Shown piece after piece: positions 14,716-22,069 of a stretch of DNA of 22,221 nucleotides. A program made the position numbers and the translations under genes. This DNA comes from CAYLGT01 sp964383465 (lineage in GTDB: Bacteria; Patescibacteriota; Saccharimonadia; Saccharimonadales; Saccharimonadaceae): NCBI GenBank assembly GCA_964383465.1, contig CAYLGT010000012.1, forward strand, positions 1-22,221, in the 5' to 3' direction. The notes under the pieces were generated by a model, which ran no database searches, had not been told where the DNA came from, and saw only the letters and a program-made list of their open reading frames with translations. Numbering within the stretch: position 1 is the first letter of the stretch; every line of letters starts with the position of its first letter.

Positions 14716-14741
14716 CCCTCTCTTTTACTCCTTTTATTATA
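14716..14741 (-). promoter_or_regulatory. recA promoter (-10) and ribosome site
   Basis: TATAAT (14736-14741, minus strand) lies 26 nt before the ATG, and AGAGGG (14716-14721) 6 nt before it. No LexA-type palindrome of the GAAC-N4-GTTC or CTGT-N8-ACAG kind is present in the 57-bp gap. Confidence 0.55.
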
Positions 14742-14752
14742 CCGCGGTTTGC

Positions 14753-14758
14753 TACAAT
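14753..14758 (+). promoter_or_regulatory. -10 box, leaderless promoter of the lone prepilin
   Basis: TACAAT lies 8 nt before the ATG at 14767, without a ribosome site. It is 11 bp from the recA -10 on the other strand, so the two promoters overlap. Confidence 0.45.
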
Positions 14759-14766
14759 AGGTACAG

Positions 14767-15156
14767 ATGAAAGAACGTGGATTTACAGTCGTAGAGGTGC
14801 TCGCATTCTTTTTGCTTGTTTCGGTAGTTGGCGTCATCTTTCTCAGTCAGAAAAATGCGCTCGACGCCATTCACCGCGATCGCGACCGCAAAACAGCCAT
14901 AAATGAAATCTATTACAACCTAGAAGAGGTCGTTTTTCCTACCCTCAAAGGCTATCCTTCGACTCTGGATGCGAAGCAACTCGCCAGCCTGGACTCGGCC
15001 TACTTAAAAGACCCAAGGGGTCGTATGATCAACGACAAGGACTCTAGTTTTCGTTATGAACCCACTGGGTGCAACGGCGGCAACATATGCGAAGGCTTCA
15101 CGCTTAGCACCGAGCTAGAACGCGAAGCTGACTTCGTCAAAACCAGCATGCACTAA
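14767..15156 (+). CDS. lone prepilin-like protein next to recA
   Basis: A 129-residue protein with a five-residue leader and a clear class III signal: MKERG|FTVVEVLAFFLLVSVVGVIF, Glu at +5. The head is small, with YPSTLDAKQLASLDSAYLKD, a segment typical of CPR pilins of the 'DPRG' type, and a cysteine pair (CNGGNIC). It lies 1.8 kb beyond the pilus locus and is divergent from recA. It could be a minor pilin or a DNA-uptake pilin; the sequence cannot decide. Its stop overlaps the stop of the opposite PH-domain gene by 2 nt, with no terminator. Confidence 0.87.
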   Translation: MKERGFTVVEVLAFFLLVSVVGVIFLSQKNALDAIHRDRDRKTAINEIYYNLEEVVFPTLKGYPSTLDAKQLASLDSAYLKDPRGRMINDKDSSFRYEPTGCNGGNICEGFTLSTELEREADFVKTSMH

Positions 15157-15938
15157 TCGTCAGTTGGATCGATTGGGCGAAAATTCTTGAACGCCTCGAC
15201 GGCATTGTTCAGTAGATCAATTTGTTTCTTGGGGTTCGACACAAAGTTGAACCGATACGTGGTCTCTTCGCCCTCTGTCGATAAACGAATCGAGCCATAG
15301 TTTAAAACAGTAGCCAAAATGCCCTGTTGTCGGTAGCTGGCGTCTTCGATGTTTGCTAGACTAATCGCTTGATCTTTTTTTGAGAACAGACTTGTTTGAA
15401 TGTGTTGGATGACGCTCTCGTTCGTGAGATAAAACCGATTAGCGTTATAGATAACTGTCGCCACAATACCGCCGAGCACGAAAAGCACTGCGGCAAGCAG
15501 TAGCACTAAACCACCACTTGCAATCGCACCGGTCGAGAGTTGACGACCAAAGACGGTTGAACCGTTCACGAGCATAGGAAACCCTATGAAAATCACTAAC
15601 ACCGCAACCGCGACAACGGCCCATATCGACAGTAGACCTATTGGATGACGTTGAACGGCACTAATCACATACTCATGATCACTCAGGGTTAGTTGAGGAT
15701 GCTGACGCGATGACTGTTCGTGTCGCGTCTTGATCTCTTCACTCGGCTCCTGCTCATGCGGACTGACTGCGCGCGACATATAGACTACCTGTGGTTGCTG
15801 TTGTGACATATCTTGTGTCGGCGCTACCGTAGGTGGATGCGCATAAAGCGGTCGACCGTACTGATCATAGGCAACAGGCTTCGAAAGATCCTCGGCAGGA
15901 GGTGCCGGTACTGGCGGTTGCGGTCCCTGTTCGTTCAT
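15153..15938 (-). CDS. PH-domain (bPH2, YdbS-like) membrane protein
   Basis: A 261-residue protein with a Pro/Gln-rich, probably cytoplasmic N-terminal region (about 1-85), two membrane helices (about 105-127 and 140-165) and a bacterial PH domain (about 170-255). The latter includes the typical NRFYLTNESVIQHIQTSLFS and INLANIED-like ISLANIEDASY. Such YdbS/YdbT proteins are widespread and poorly understood; some confer resistance to pore-forming peptides. It starts 12 nt after the ruvB stop, with a TATACT box 6 nt before the ATG and directly after that stop, so it is probably transcribed separately as well as with ruvAB. Confidence 0.85.
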   Translation of the reverse strand: MNEQGPQPPVPAPPAEDLSKPVAYDQYGRPLYAHPPTVAPTQDMSQQQPQVVYMSRAVSPHEQEPSEEIKTRHEQSSRQHPQLTLSDHEYVISAVQRHPIGLLSIWAVVAVAVLVIFIGFPMLVNGSTVFGRQLSTGAIASGGLVLLLAAVLFVLGGIVATVIYNANRFYLTNESVIQHIQTSLFSKKDQAISLANIEDASYRQQGILATVLNYGSIRLSTEGEETTYRFNFVSNPKKQIDLLNNAVEAFKNFRPIDPTDD

Positions 15939-15944
15939 GTAACT

Positions 15945-15950
15945 AGTATA
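15945..15950 (-). promoter_or_regulatory. -10 box, leaderless promoter of the PH-domain gene
   Basis: TATACT on the minus strand directly follows the ruvB stop TAG (15951-15953) and lies 6 nt before the ATG. This is the same TAG-TATACT arrangement as at the rny stop. Confidence 0.5.
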
Positions 15951-16961
15951 CTATTTTTTGCTAGTTTTCTCGAGATGCTTGGTGGCTTTTGGTGTCACTC
16001 TACGTCCGCGAGGGGTACGTTCGATGAACCCAATTTGCAGGAGATATGGTTCGTAAAAGTCTTCGATAGTACTCATCTCATCACCCGTAAGCGCGGCGAT
16101 TGTATTGAGTCCTACCGGTTTGTCACCATAGGTCTCAAAAACGCTGCGGAGTAGTTGGCGGTCTGCCGTATCAAGTCCTAGCTCGTCTATCTCCATCATT
16201 TCGAGTGCAGCAGATGTCATAACTGTATCGATAATGCCATCACCGTTGACGTCAGCATAGTCGCGTACACGCTTCAAAAGCCTGTTGGCGATGCGCGGTG
16301 TCAAACGTGCCCTGGTGGAGAGCTGGACGGCTGACTCAGGATGAATCTTTGCTTCTAAAATGCCCGCCGCTCGACTGATGATCTGTGCTATTTCTTCAGG
16401 CGTATAAAACTCTAAACGATATAGATGCCCAAACCTGTCTCTAAGTGGCGCCGCTAGACTTCCCGTACGGGTCGTTGCGCCGATCACTGTAAATTTCGGC
16501 AGATCCAGTCGGATACTACGCGCGGCCGGTCCTTTGCCGATGACGATGTCGAGCTTGAAGTCTTCCATGGCGCTATATAGCACTTCCTCAACCGCCCTAC
16601 CTAGCCGGTGAATTTCATCGATAAACAGTATGTCGCCATCGGCAAGGTTCGTGAGAATGCTCGCGAGATCGCCGGCTCGTTCGATAGCTGGCCCAGACGT
16701 CACGCGGATATTCGTACCCATCTCATTGGCTATGACGGTTGCCATAGTTGTTTTGCCGAGACCTGGTGGACCATAGAGCAGTACGTGGTCGATCGGTTCA
16801 CCACGCTTTTTAGCGGCATCGATTGCCAGCTTCAAATTCTTTTTTAGACGATCCTGGCCAATGTATTCACTAAAACGCTGAGGACGTAGCGTCACTTCAA
16901 TGCGCTGCTCTTCGTCATCCTCATCATGCTGCTTGGTATCAACAATTCGTTCAATCGCCAT
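15951..16961 (-). CDS. ruvB: RuvB, Holliday-junction branch-migration helicase
   Basis: AAA+ motor that, with RuvA, moves Holliday junctions. 336 residues, the normal length. Seen are Walker A GPPGLGKTT (about 65-73), Walker B LFIDEIHRL (about 115-123), sensor 1 in VIGATTR, the arginine-finger region LRDRFGHLYRLEFY and a C-terminal winged helix ending RTPRGRRVTPKATKHL. The ATG comes 1 nt after the ruvA stop, with AAGGGA upstream. Confidence 0.98.
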   Translation of the reverse strand: MAIERIVDTKQHDEDDEEQRIEVTLRPQRFSEYIGQDRLKKNLKLAIDAAKKRGEPIDHVLLYGPPGLGKTTMATVIANEMGTNIRVTSGPAIERAGDLASILTNLADGDILFIDEIHRLGRAVEEVLYSAMEDFKLDIVIGKGPAARSIRLDLPKFTVIGATTRTGSLAAPLRDRFGHLYRLEFYTPEEIAQIISRAAGILEAKIHPESAVQLSTRARLTPRIANRLLKRVRDYADVNGDGIIDTVMTSAALEMMEIDELGLDTADRQLLRSVFETYGDKPVGLNTIAALTGDEMSTIEDFYEPYLLQIGFIERTPRGRRVTPKATKHLEKTSKK

Positions 16962-16962
16962 A

Positions 16963-17535
16963 CTATCCCTTGAGTGCCTGAGTTATGCGCTGATTTGTCG
17001 GCAGGCTTGGATCAACACCTTCGAGAGCCTTGGTCGCATCGGCGAGCGTATAGCCGAGTGCCATGAGAGCCTCAAGCGCTTCATCGTTGGTGTTGAGCTC
17101 AGTCTGCACAGGCTGTCCGCTTTCGTAGTGAGTTGGCAGACCAACTTTGTCGCTAAGATCAACCACGACACGATCGGCGGTCTTTTTACCTACGCCACTC
17201 GCGCCTGAAATATACGCGCTGTCGCTGTGGGCGATCGCATTGCGAACTTGCTCACTGGGTCCAAGGCTGAGAATTGCAAGTGCAGCCTTTGGCCCCACCC
17301 CTTGTACCGTAATGAGGAGTTCGAAGAGTTTCTTTGCGGTCAAACTAGAGAACCCGTAGAGTTCTTCCGACTGTTCGCGAACATGGTGATAGGTGTAGAA
17401 CTTGCGAGTCTCGCCAAGTGTTGCTGCGTCGAAGTCTTCGAGTGGTGTTTGAACTTCATAGCCCACACCAACAACGTCGACAATCACGCTGCCCGCAAAT
17501 TTCTCGACAACTTTTCCCTCAACGTGAGCTATCAT
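16963..17535 (-). CDS. ruvA: RuvA, Holliday-junction binding protein
   Basis: Tetrameric junction-binding partner of RuvB. 190 residues: an N-terminal OB fold (MIAHVEGKVVEKFAGSVIVD), two helix-hairpin-helix motifs (LLITVQGVGPKAALAILS, about 74-91, and YISGASGVGKKTADRVVVDL, about 109-128) and a C-terminal RuvB-binding domain (EALMALGYTLADATKALEGV). The ATG lies 1 nt after the stop of the 26-residue membrane peptide gene, whose end supplies GGAAATAAG as a weak ribosome site. Confidence 0.97.
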   Translation of the reverse strand: MIAHVEGKVVEKFAGSVIVDVVGVGYEVQTPLEDFDAATLGETRKFYTYHHVREQSEELYGFSSLTAKKLFELLITVQGVGPKAALAILSLGPSEQVRNAIAHSDSAYISGASGVGKKTADRVVVDLSDKVGLPTHYESGQPVQTELNTNDEALEALMALGYTLADATKALEGVDPSLPTNQRITQALKG

Positions 17536-17536
17536 C

Positions 17537-17617
17537 TTATTTCCAGGATTTTCCTCGAACTATGGCTGCCAGTAGAACGATAAAAAGAAGTATAACGGCG
17601 CCGGCATTTGCTTTCAT
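17537..17617 (-). CDS. 26-residue single-pass membrane peptide between ruvC and ruvA
   Basis: A small open frame starting MKANAGAVILLFIVLLAAIV and ending with a basic tail (RGKSWK). It is almost wholly one hydrophobic helix of about 15-17 residues, with positive charges at both ends. It starts 12 nt after the ruvC stop, has TACACT 6 nt before its ATG and stops 1 nt before the ruvA ATG. This spacing matches that of the neighbouring real genes. It may be a true membrane microprotein or only a leader whose translation delivers ribosomes to ruvA. No homologue is known to me. Confidence 0.5.
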   Translation of the reverse strand: MKANAGAVILLFIVLLAAIVRGKSWK

Positions 17618-17623
17618 ATATCT

Positions 17624-17629
17624 AGTGTA
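17624..17629 (-). promoter_or_regulatory. -10 box before the membrane peptide and ruvA
   Basis: TACACT on the minus strand overlaps no coding start and lies 6 nt before the ATG at 17617, directly before the ruvC stop ends at 17630. It could give a leaderless transcript for the peptide and ruvAB. Confidence 0.35.
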
Positions 17630-18106
17630 TCACCCGAGCCGGCTCATCTGGTAATGAGTGATCGCCGTAGCCAGCGCATCGGCTGCGTCGTCGGGCTTCG
17701 GTACTTCACGTAGCCCCAGCTGCAAACGCACCATTTCTTGCATCTGCTTTTTGTCAGCCTTACCATATCCGGTGAGTGTTTGCTTGATCTGCATCGGAGT
17801 GTACTCGGCGATAGGCAGCTTTGCTTTTCGCCCTGCGAGCATAGCCACTCCGCGCGCATGCGACACACTCATTGCCGTCGTGACATTTCGTGCGAAAAAG
17901 AGTTTTTCGATCGACATGACATCCGGCTTCGTGTCAGCAATAATTTCGGTCAGACCGTCGTAGATTTCCTCGAGGCGTTCATCAAGTGGCGTATGCGCAG
18001 GCGTACTGATGACGCCAGCATCTACGACTGTCACTTTGCCATTTTTGACATCGACCACCCCGAAGCCCAAAATACCCGTTCCTGGGTCGATACCGATAAT
18101 TCTCAT
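17630..18106 (-). CDS. ruvC: RuvC, Holliday-junction endonuclease
   Basis: Dimeric nuclease that resolves Holliday junctions. 158 residues, normal length. The four catalytic acids of the RNase H fold are visible: Asp7 in MRIIGIDPGTGILGFGVVD, Glu68 in MSIEKLFFARN and the two C-terminal Asp in PDDAADALATAITH (about 138-151). The start has TATACT 7 nt upstream and no ribosome site. Genes run ruvC, membrane peptide, ruvA, ruvB. Confidence 0.97.
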   Translation of the reverse strand: MRIIGIDPGTGILGFGVVDVKNGKVTVVDAGVISTPAHTPLDERLEEIYDGLTEIIADTKPDVMSIEKLFFARNVTTAMSVSHARGVAMLAGRKAKLPIAEYTPMQIKQTLTGYGKADKKQMQEMVRLQLGLREVPKPDDAADALATAITHYQMSRLG

Positions 18107-18113
18107 ACTTGCT

Positions 18114-18119
18114 AGTATA
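18114..18119 (-). promoter_or_regulatory. -10 box, leaderless promoter of ruvC
   Basis: TATACT on the minus strand lies 7 nt before the ruvC ATG and 2 nt after the stop of the surface-protein gene. No convincing -35. Confidence 0.5.
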
Positions 18120-18121
18120 GG

Positions 18122-19804
18122 TTATTTGCGCCAAAGCAATGAAGCAATACGTCGGCCCAACCTGCCAAACTCACTCCTCCATTCGTACAGTCCATACCCC
18201 ACCGCACCTATGCCTGTTGTAAGCACAAGAGCATTTGTCGTCATATTCGGCGATACCTTTTTTACTTGCTGACCATTTCCGCTGAGGGTTGGGGCCGTCC
18301 GACATCGGTTCGTGAGAGGGTTTCGCTCCTGTCCGGGTTTGCAAGCAGTCAGTTCAGATGACGCTGCGAGTACTTTTCGGCACCGGTTTGTTGCCGGGTT
18401 ACGCTCTTCACCTTCGTCGCATGCCGCCAAGGAAGTCGTAGTCCCAGTGAGCTTACGACAACGATTTGTTTCAGGGTTTCGATATTCGTCACCTTCACAG
18501 GCGGCTAGTAACGAGGCGTCACTTTCGATATTTCTACACCTGTTTGTAATTGGGTTTCGATATCTGCCTGGACCACACGGCGTTAAGCCCGATGAAGCCG
18601 TCGTCGTGTCGGTAACGTCAATCACTGATGGCAATCGCGTGAGGTTTGGGGCATTTGGTGTTGGCTGGTCAGTATACGCCCAGCCCGTGTTCAAAAGCGC
18701 CCATGTCTCGCCATCCGCAGGGTTCGTATAGGCAGGTACCTGGTCGATAACGGTATCGTCGAAGAAGTTCAAACGCGCGGCACTTGTCGTATTTACAAGC
18801 GTGAAGTGTAGCTGGGTATTATAAAAAGCTCTGTACTCGCCAGGAAGCAGTACCGTCCCTGCATCAAACTCAAAGTGATCACTAAAATCCGTGCCAACTT
18901 CAAGACTATAGAGGGAAAGATCGACCTCGACATCGCCAGGGTTATATAGTTCGATAAATTCTGCGCCAGTATCACTACCGAGCGCATTAGCAAGAAGCTC
19001 ACTTATAACAACTATTCGCTTCTCATAACAGTCCCCCCTACGAGCCACATACCCATCCGGAACTGTACTTTGTTCACCATCGAGATTTAAACATAGATCT
19101 ACGACCGGCTCCGCACAACTACCATCCGCATCTAGTAGAAAACCCTCCGGCACCGAAACCTGAACGCCATCGAGATTGTGACACACATCAAGTACCTCCA
19201 CGACGCTACTTGGTTTCACTCCAGGAGTTGTGGTGAGCGTCGTAAAGTCATGTGCGTTGTCGTCGGTGTCGATGAGAGAATTACGCACGAGCGCTACGGT
19301 CGAAGAAGTAGTTATGATTGGTGACGTCTCGGCGAGCGACCCAACACCCCAGCCAACATGGTCGATCACTTGAGCAGTTTGGTCCCAAAGTTTGACCTGG
19401 CCAGCGGTATTCCCGAGTCCACTCGACATAACAAATGTCCCGAGAATTTCAGGGTGTAGGGCACCGTACTCAGCGGTTACAAATTGTACGCTCCCAAGAC
19501 TTGTCAAAAGATAGTGTAGCCATGGCTCCGAGCTTGAAACGAAGCAGCCTTTTGTGCTGAAGCTTGTCGACGTACTCGCAGCGTAGGCGACGCACCATCC
19601 TGTTATATCCACATCCTGAGTGCCTGGGTTGGTAATCTGAATCATTTCTACAGCGCTCTGCCCTGTTGAGGCCTCACCGCGTAGCTGCACCGTATCAATC
19701 ATGAGATGATCTGAACTAAAACCAGTCGCCGAAGCGACTGGTGATGAGAGCGCAGTGGTCACAGCAACAATCAAAAACGCTGCGACTGCCCACCCGTATT
19801 TCAT
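18122..19804 (-). CDS. surface protein with two lamin-tail domains and four 26-residue Cys repeats
   Basis: Exported protein of 560 residues. A signal peptide (about 1-27, cut after ASA) is followed by a lamin-tail domain (about 30-190, VEMIQITNPGTQDVDITGWC) and two 'C.NLDG.Q..VP.G' segments (about 208-260). A second lamin-tail domain (about 263-390, AEFIELYNPGDVEVDLSLYS) is next. Then come four repeats with consensus C..G..RNP.TNRCR, whose first cysteines (410, 436, 462, 488) are exactly 26 apart. A membrane helix (about 523-541) and a basic tail anchor it. Lamin-tail domains occur on secreted nucleases and surface proteins of CPR bacteria; no catalytic motif is seen here. Its own consensus promoter separates it from yebC. 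Role in envelope or host contact is inferred. Confidence 0.88.
   Translation of the reverse strand: MKYGWAVAAFLIVAVTTALSSPVASATGFSSDHLMIDTVQLRGEASTGQSAVEMIQITNPGTQDVDITGWCVAYAASTSTSFSTKGCFVSSSEPWLHYLLTSLGSVQFVTAEYGALHPEILGTFVMSSGLGNTAGQVKLWDQTAQVIDHVGWGVGSLAETSPIITTSSTVALVRNSLIDTDDNAHDFTTLTTTPGVKPSSVVEVLDVCHNLDGVQVSVPEGFLLDADGSCAEPVVDLCLNLDGEQSTVPDGYVARRGDCYEKRIVVISELLANALGSDTGAEFIELYNPGDVEVDLSLYSLEVGTDFSDHFEFDAGTVLLPGEYRAFYNTQLHFTLVNTTSAARLNFFDDTVIDQVPAYTNPADGETWALLNTGWAYTDQPTPNAPNLTRLPSVIDVTDTTTASSGLTPCGPGRYRNPITNRCRNIESDASLLAACEGDEYRNPETNRCRKLTGTTTSLAACDEGEERNPATNRCRKVLAASSELTACKPGQERNPLTNRCRTAPTLSGNGQQVKKVSPNMTTNALVLTTGIGAVGYGLYEWRSEFGRLGRRIASLLWRK
18299..18577 (-). repeat. four tandem 78-bp coding repeats (RNPxTNRCR)
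   Basis: Four units encode CGPGRYRNPITNRCR, CEGDEYRNPETNRCR, CDEGEERNPATNRCR and CKPGQERNPLTNRCR, at a fixed period of 26 codons. The R-N-P-x-T-N-R-C-R core is invariant, while the 11-residue linkers vary and are rich in Ser, Thr and Ala. Two cysteines per unit, 13 residues apart, could form one disulfide each. Confidence 0.92.
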
Positions 19805-19810
19805 ACAGGT

Positions 19811-19839
19811 AGCATAGGTAGGATGCTGAGAGTTGTCAA
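19811..19839 (-). promoter_or_regulatory. consensus promoter of the surface-protein gene
   Basis: On the minus strand a perfect TTGACA (19834-19839), a 17-nt spacer and TATGCT (19811-19816) lie 6 nt before the ATG at 19804. The whole promoter fits in the 40-nt gap after yebC and predicts a leaderless mRNA. It is the best -35 in the window. Confidence 0.75.
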
Positions 19840-19844
19840 GAAAA

Positions 19845-20579
19845 TTAGCTGAGTTCTACCGACTCGTCGATATCGAAGTTAGCGTGCGTCGCTACAACGT
19901 CGTTTAGCTCATCGAGCGCATCGATGAGATTTATGACCTTTCGCGCAGTTTCGGCGTTGTCAATAAAAACGGTATTTTTCGGTACATACGCAAGTTCAGC
20001 TGAGCTGACGGTCAGCCCACTTGCGTTCATGGCTTCTCGGACTGCATGCAGCTCCTTTGGATCGGTAGTCACCTGAAGTTCACCGTCTACTACTTCGGCG
20101 TCTTCCGCGCCAGCATCGAGCGCTCCAAGCAGTGCTTCGTCTGAATCACCAGTGACATTTGCAACGATCTGACCTTTGCGCTCAAACTGAAAGGCAACAC
20201 TACCTGGCTCGGCGATGTTACCACCGTTTTTGGAAAAGGCGTGGCGCACTTCTGGGTAGGTGCGGTTTTTGTTATCGGTAGCCGCTTCGACCAAGATTGC
20301 TGTGCCTGCCGGACCGTAGCCTTCGTAAAGCACTTCTTCGAGCACTGCGGCATTCTTGTCTTTTACGCGGTCTATGGCGCGCTGAATGTTGCTCATCGGC
20401 ATATTGGCTGCTTTGGCTTTTTCAATAGCCACTGCGAGAGCCGGGTTCATGACTGGGTCGGTACCGCTACGGGCGGCAATAGCGATCTGGTTACCTATAC
20501 GCGTAAAGATGGCGCCACGTTTTGCGTCGTTGGCACCTTTGTCGCGTTTGATTTTCGCCCATTTACTGTGTCCTGACAT
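19845..20579 (-). CDS. yebC: YebC/PmpR-family protein
   Basis: 244 residues, the usual length. The N terminus MSGHSKWAKIKRDKGANDAK is the family hallmark, followed by NPALAVAIEKAKAANMPMSN and YEGYGPAGTAILVEAATDN. The family was described as transcription regulators and more recently as a translation factor that relieves ribosome stalling at proline-rich stretches, related to mitochondrial TACO1. In many bacteria yebC lies directly before ruvC; here the surface-protein gene stands between them. TATACT lies 9 nt before the ATG with TTGCAT as -35. Confidence 0.97.
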   Translation of the reverse strand: MSGHSKWAKIKRDKGANDAKRGAIFTRIGNQIAIAARSGTDPVMNPALAVAIEKAKAANMPMSNIQRAIDRVKDKNAAVLEEVLYEGYGPAGTAILVEAATDNKNRTYPEVRHAFSKNGGNIAEPGSVAFQFERKGQIVANVTGDSDEALLGALDAGAEDAEVVDGELQVTTDPKELHAVREAMNASGLTVSSAELAYVPKNTVFIDNAETARKVINLIDALDELNDVVATHANFDIDESVELS

Positions 20580-20588
20580 ATACCAGAG

Positions 20589-20617
20589 AGTATACTCTTT
20601 TGACCCCTGTTATGCAA
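20589..20617 (-). promoter_or_regulatory. promoter of yebC
   Basis: On the minus strand TTGCAT (20612-20617), a 17-nt spacer and TATACT (20589-20594). The -35 overlaps the comEC stop codon, and the -10 lies 9 nt before the yebC ATG. Confidence 0.55.
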
Positions 20618-22061
20618 CCTGTTCTGGGCGCACCTTGCGAAAACTGTAGCCCGTTTTGCGAACAATCAGTACGCAACATAGACCGACAACAACATACCAA
20701 AATACCACTAGCGCAAGCGGAAGATCGACTTGTAACTGCGCCCACGACACTGCCGACAACCACTGCACTATGGCGACAATGTACGCGATGACGATTGTCA
20801 TCGGTACTGCTGCAAATGAACCGAGCGAAAGTGAAACCATACCTACTATGCCCGTCAGAGCAGTCAGGACCATGGCAAGTGGAATGAATGGTGCAACCAA
20901 CACGTTTGCGATAAGACCGAAAACAGGAATTGTACCGAAACTCAGTGCTATAAGCGGAAGGGCCATAAGCTCTGCTGACATCGTTTCGAGAATCAGTAGC
21001 TCCACTGAGCTCGGTTGTCGTTTACGATACAACCAAGCCGCCAAGAGTGGTGCCACAACGAGCACACCCGCAAAGGCAAAGAACGACAGATACCAGCCTA
21101 GGTCTGACCATATATTCATAGGGTTAATGAGCGCCGTCCCTGCGGCAACGTAGGCGAGCAGAAATACTGGATGAAAACGACGGCCCACATACCATGCCAT
21201 GAGCGCGAGTGTCGTCACGGCCACCGCTCGACTCATACTGGGGCTGAACCCAGAGAAAGAAACAAAAAGGACCATGAGCCCCAACGAGCCAACAAATGCC
21301 AGATAGCGAGAGTGTCGTGCGAGCAGGCGCATCATAAAGCGTACCAGTATCGTCAAGTTGTAGCCACTCGCAACAACGATATGTGTCAGACCAACCACCT
21401 TTAGCTGCTCGTCGAGTGTAGCCGGGAGTGTCGAGCGTTGGCCGACAACAAAGCCGAGGCCTAAACTCGCCATGGGCTCAAGTACGAGCGTCCTGATAAC
21501 ACTTGCGAACTTTTCCCGGACGTCGCGCACTACGTCATCGGGGCGCGCGATTTGTTCAACTTTTGCATAGCTGATACTTGCAGTAAAGTTAGCAAACCCT
21601 TCGCGGACCATGCCTGAAAGCACGACATGATCCCCGCGCTTCAGCTGGCTCCGTCCCGCGGTTGTTATGTAGATTTCGCCGGGATGCGATACGTCGTCAA
21701 CTTTTACCTGTCCTAGCGTGAACTGTGTCGAGCCTTTTTCGGTATCCTGTGCGTCCGATATCACCCTACCCTGGAGTGTCTGCGTTGTGCCGATATAATC
21801 GTCATATATCGACAGACTTTGCGCATAGGCTGCACCCCTCATGTAACCGAGTAAACTACCGGCGACTATCATCACAACCAGCGTCCACCAACGTCGTGAA
21901 CGAAACGCACCAAAAAACAGCACTATGGCAATGACGTAGAATACGTCAGGCGATAAGCCTTGCACCCTTCCCAGTACCAGTCCGACTAGCACCCCGACAC
22001 TGAGTGCGAACAGTAGATAGGAGGCATGAAAGCGGTGGTAACGCAGCTGCAACAAGTTCAT
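20610..22061 (-). CDS. comEC: ComEC/Rec2 DNA-uptake channel, short form without MBL domain
   Basis: Polytopic membrane channel for entry of single-stranded DNA in natural competence. From the ATG at 22061 it is 483 residues. Seen are N-terminal membrane helices (about 8-80), an OB-like DUF4131 region (about 90-180, TLQGRVISD, GEIYITTAG) and the Competence domain opening with LTHIVVASGYNLTILVRFMM, then about eight hydrophobic segments. The usual C-terminal metallo-beta-lactamase domain (full-length ComEC is about 700-800 residues) is absent; the protein ends in a basic tail. The frame ends cleanly before the yebC promoter, so this is a natural short form. An in-frame ATG at 22067 lies too close to the -10 box to be transcribed. 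Confidence 0.93.
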   Translation of the reverse strand: MNLLQLRYHRFHASYLLFALSVGVLVGLVLGRVQGLSPDVFYVIAIVLFFGAFRSRRWWTLVVMIVAGSLLGYMRGAAYAQSLSIYDDYIGTTQTLQGRVISDAQDTEKGSTQFTLGQVKVDDVSHPGEIYITTAGRSQLKRGDHVVLSGMVREGFANFTASISYAKVEQIARPDDVVRDVREKFASVIRTLVLEPMASLGLGFVVGQRSTLPATLDEQLKVVGLTHIVVASGYNLTILVRFMMRLLARHSRYLAFVGSLGLMVLFVSFSGFSPSMSRAVAVTTLALMAWYVGRRFHPVFLLAYVAAGTALINPMNIWSDLGWYLSFFAFAGVLVVAPLLAAWLYRKRQPSSVELLILETMSAELMALPLIALSFGTIPVFGLIANVLVAPFIPLAMVLTALTGIVGMVSLSLGSFAAVPMTIVIAYIVAIVQWLSAVSWAQLQVDLPLALVVFWYVVVGLCCVLIVRKTGYSFRKVRPEQVA

Positions 22062-22069
22062 GCCCATAG

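Noticed and set aside
18299..18577. CRISPR-like array because of regular spacing
   Set aside because: The 78-bp period keeps the reading frame and the conservation is at protein level inside an exported protein.
22059..22067. First ATG of comEC (22067)
   Set aside because: It lies only 2 nt after TATAAT, upstream of the expected transcript start. The second ATG fits better, though the difference is two residues.
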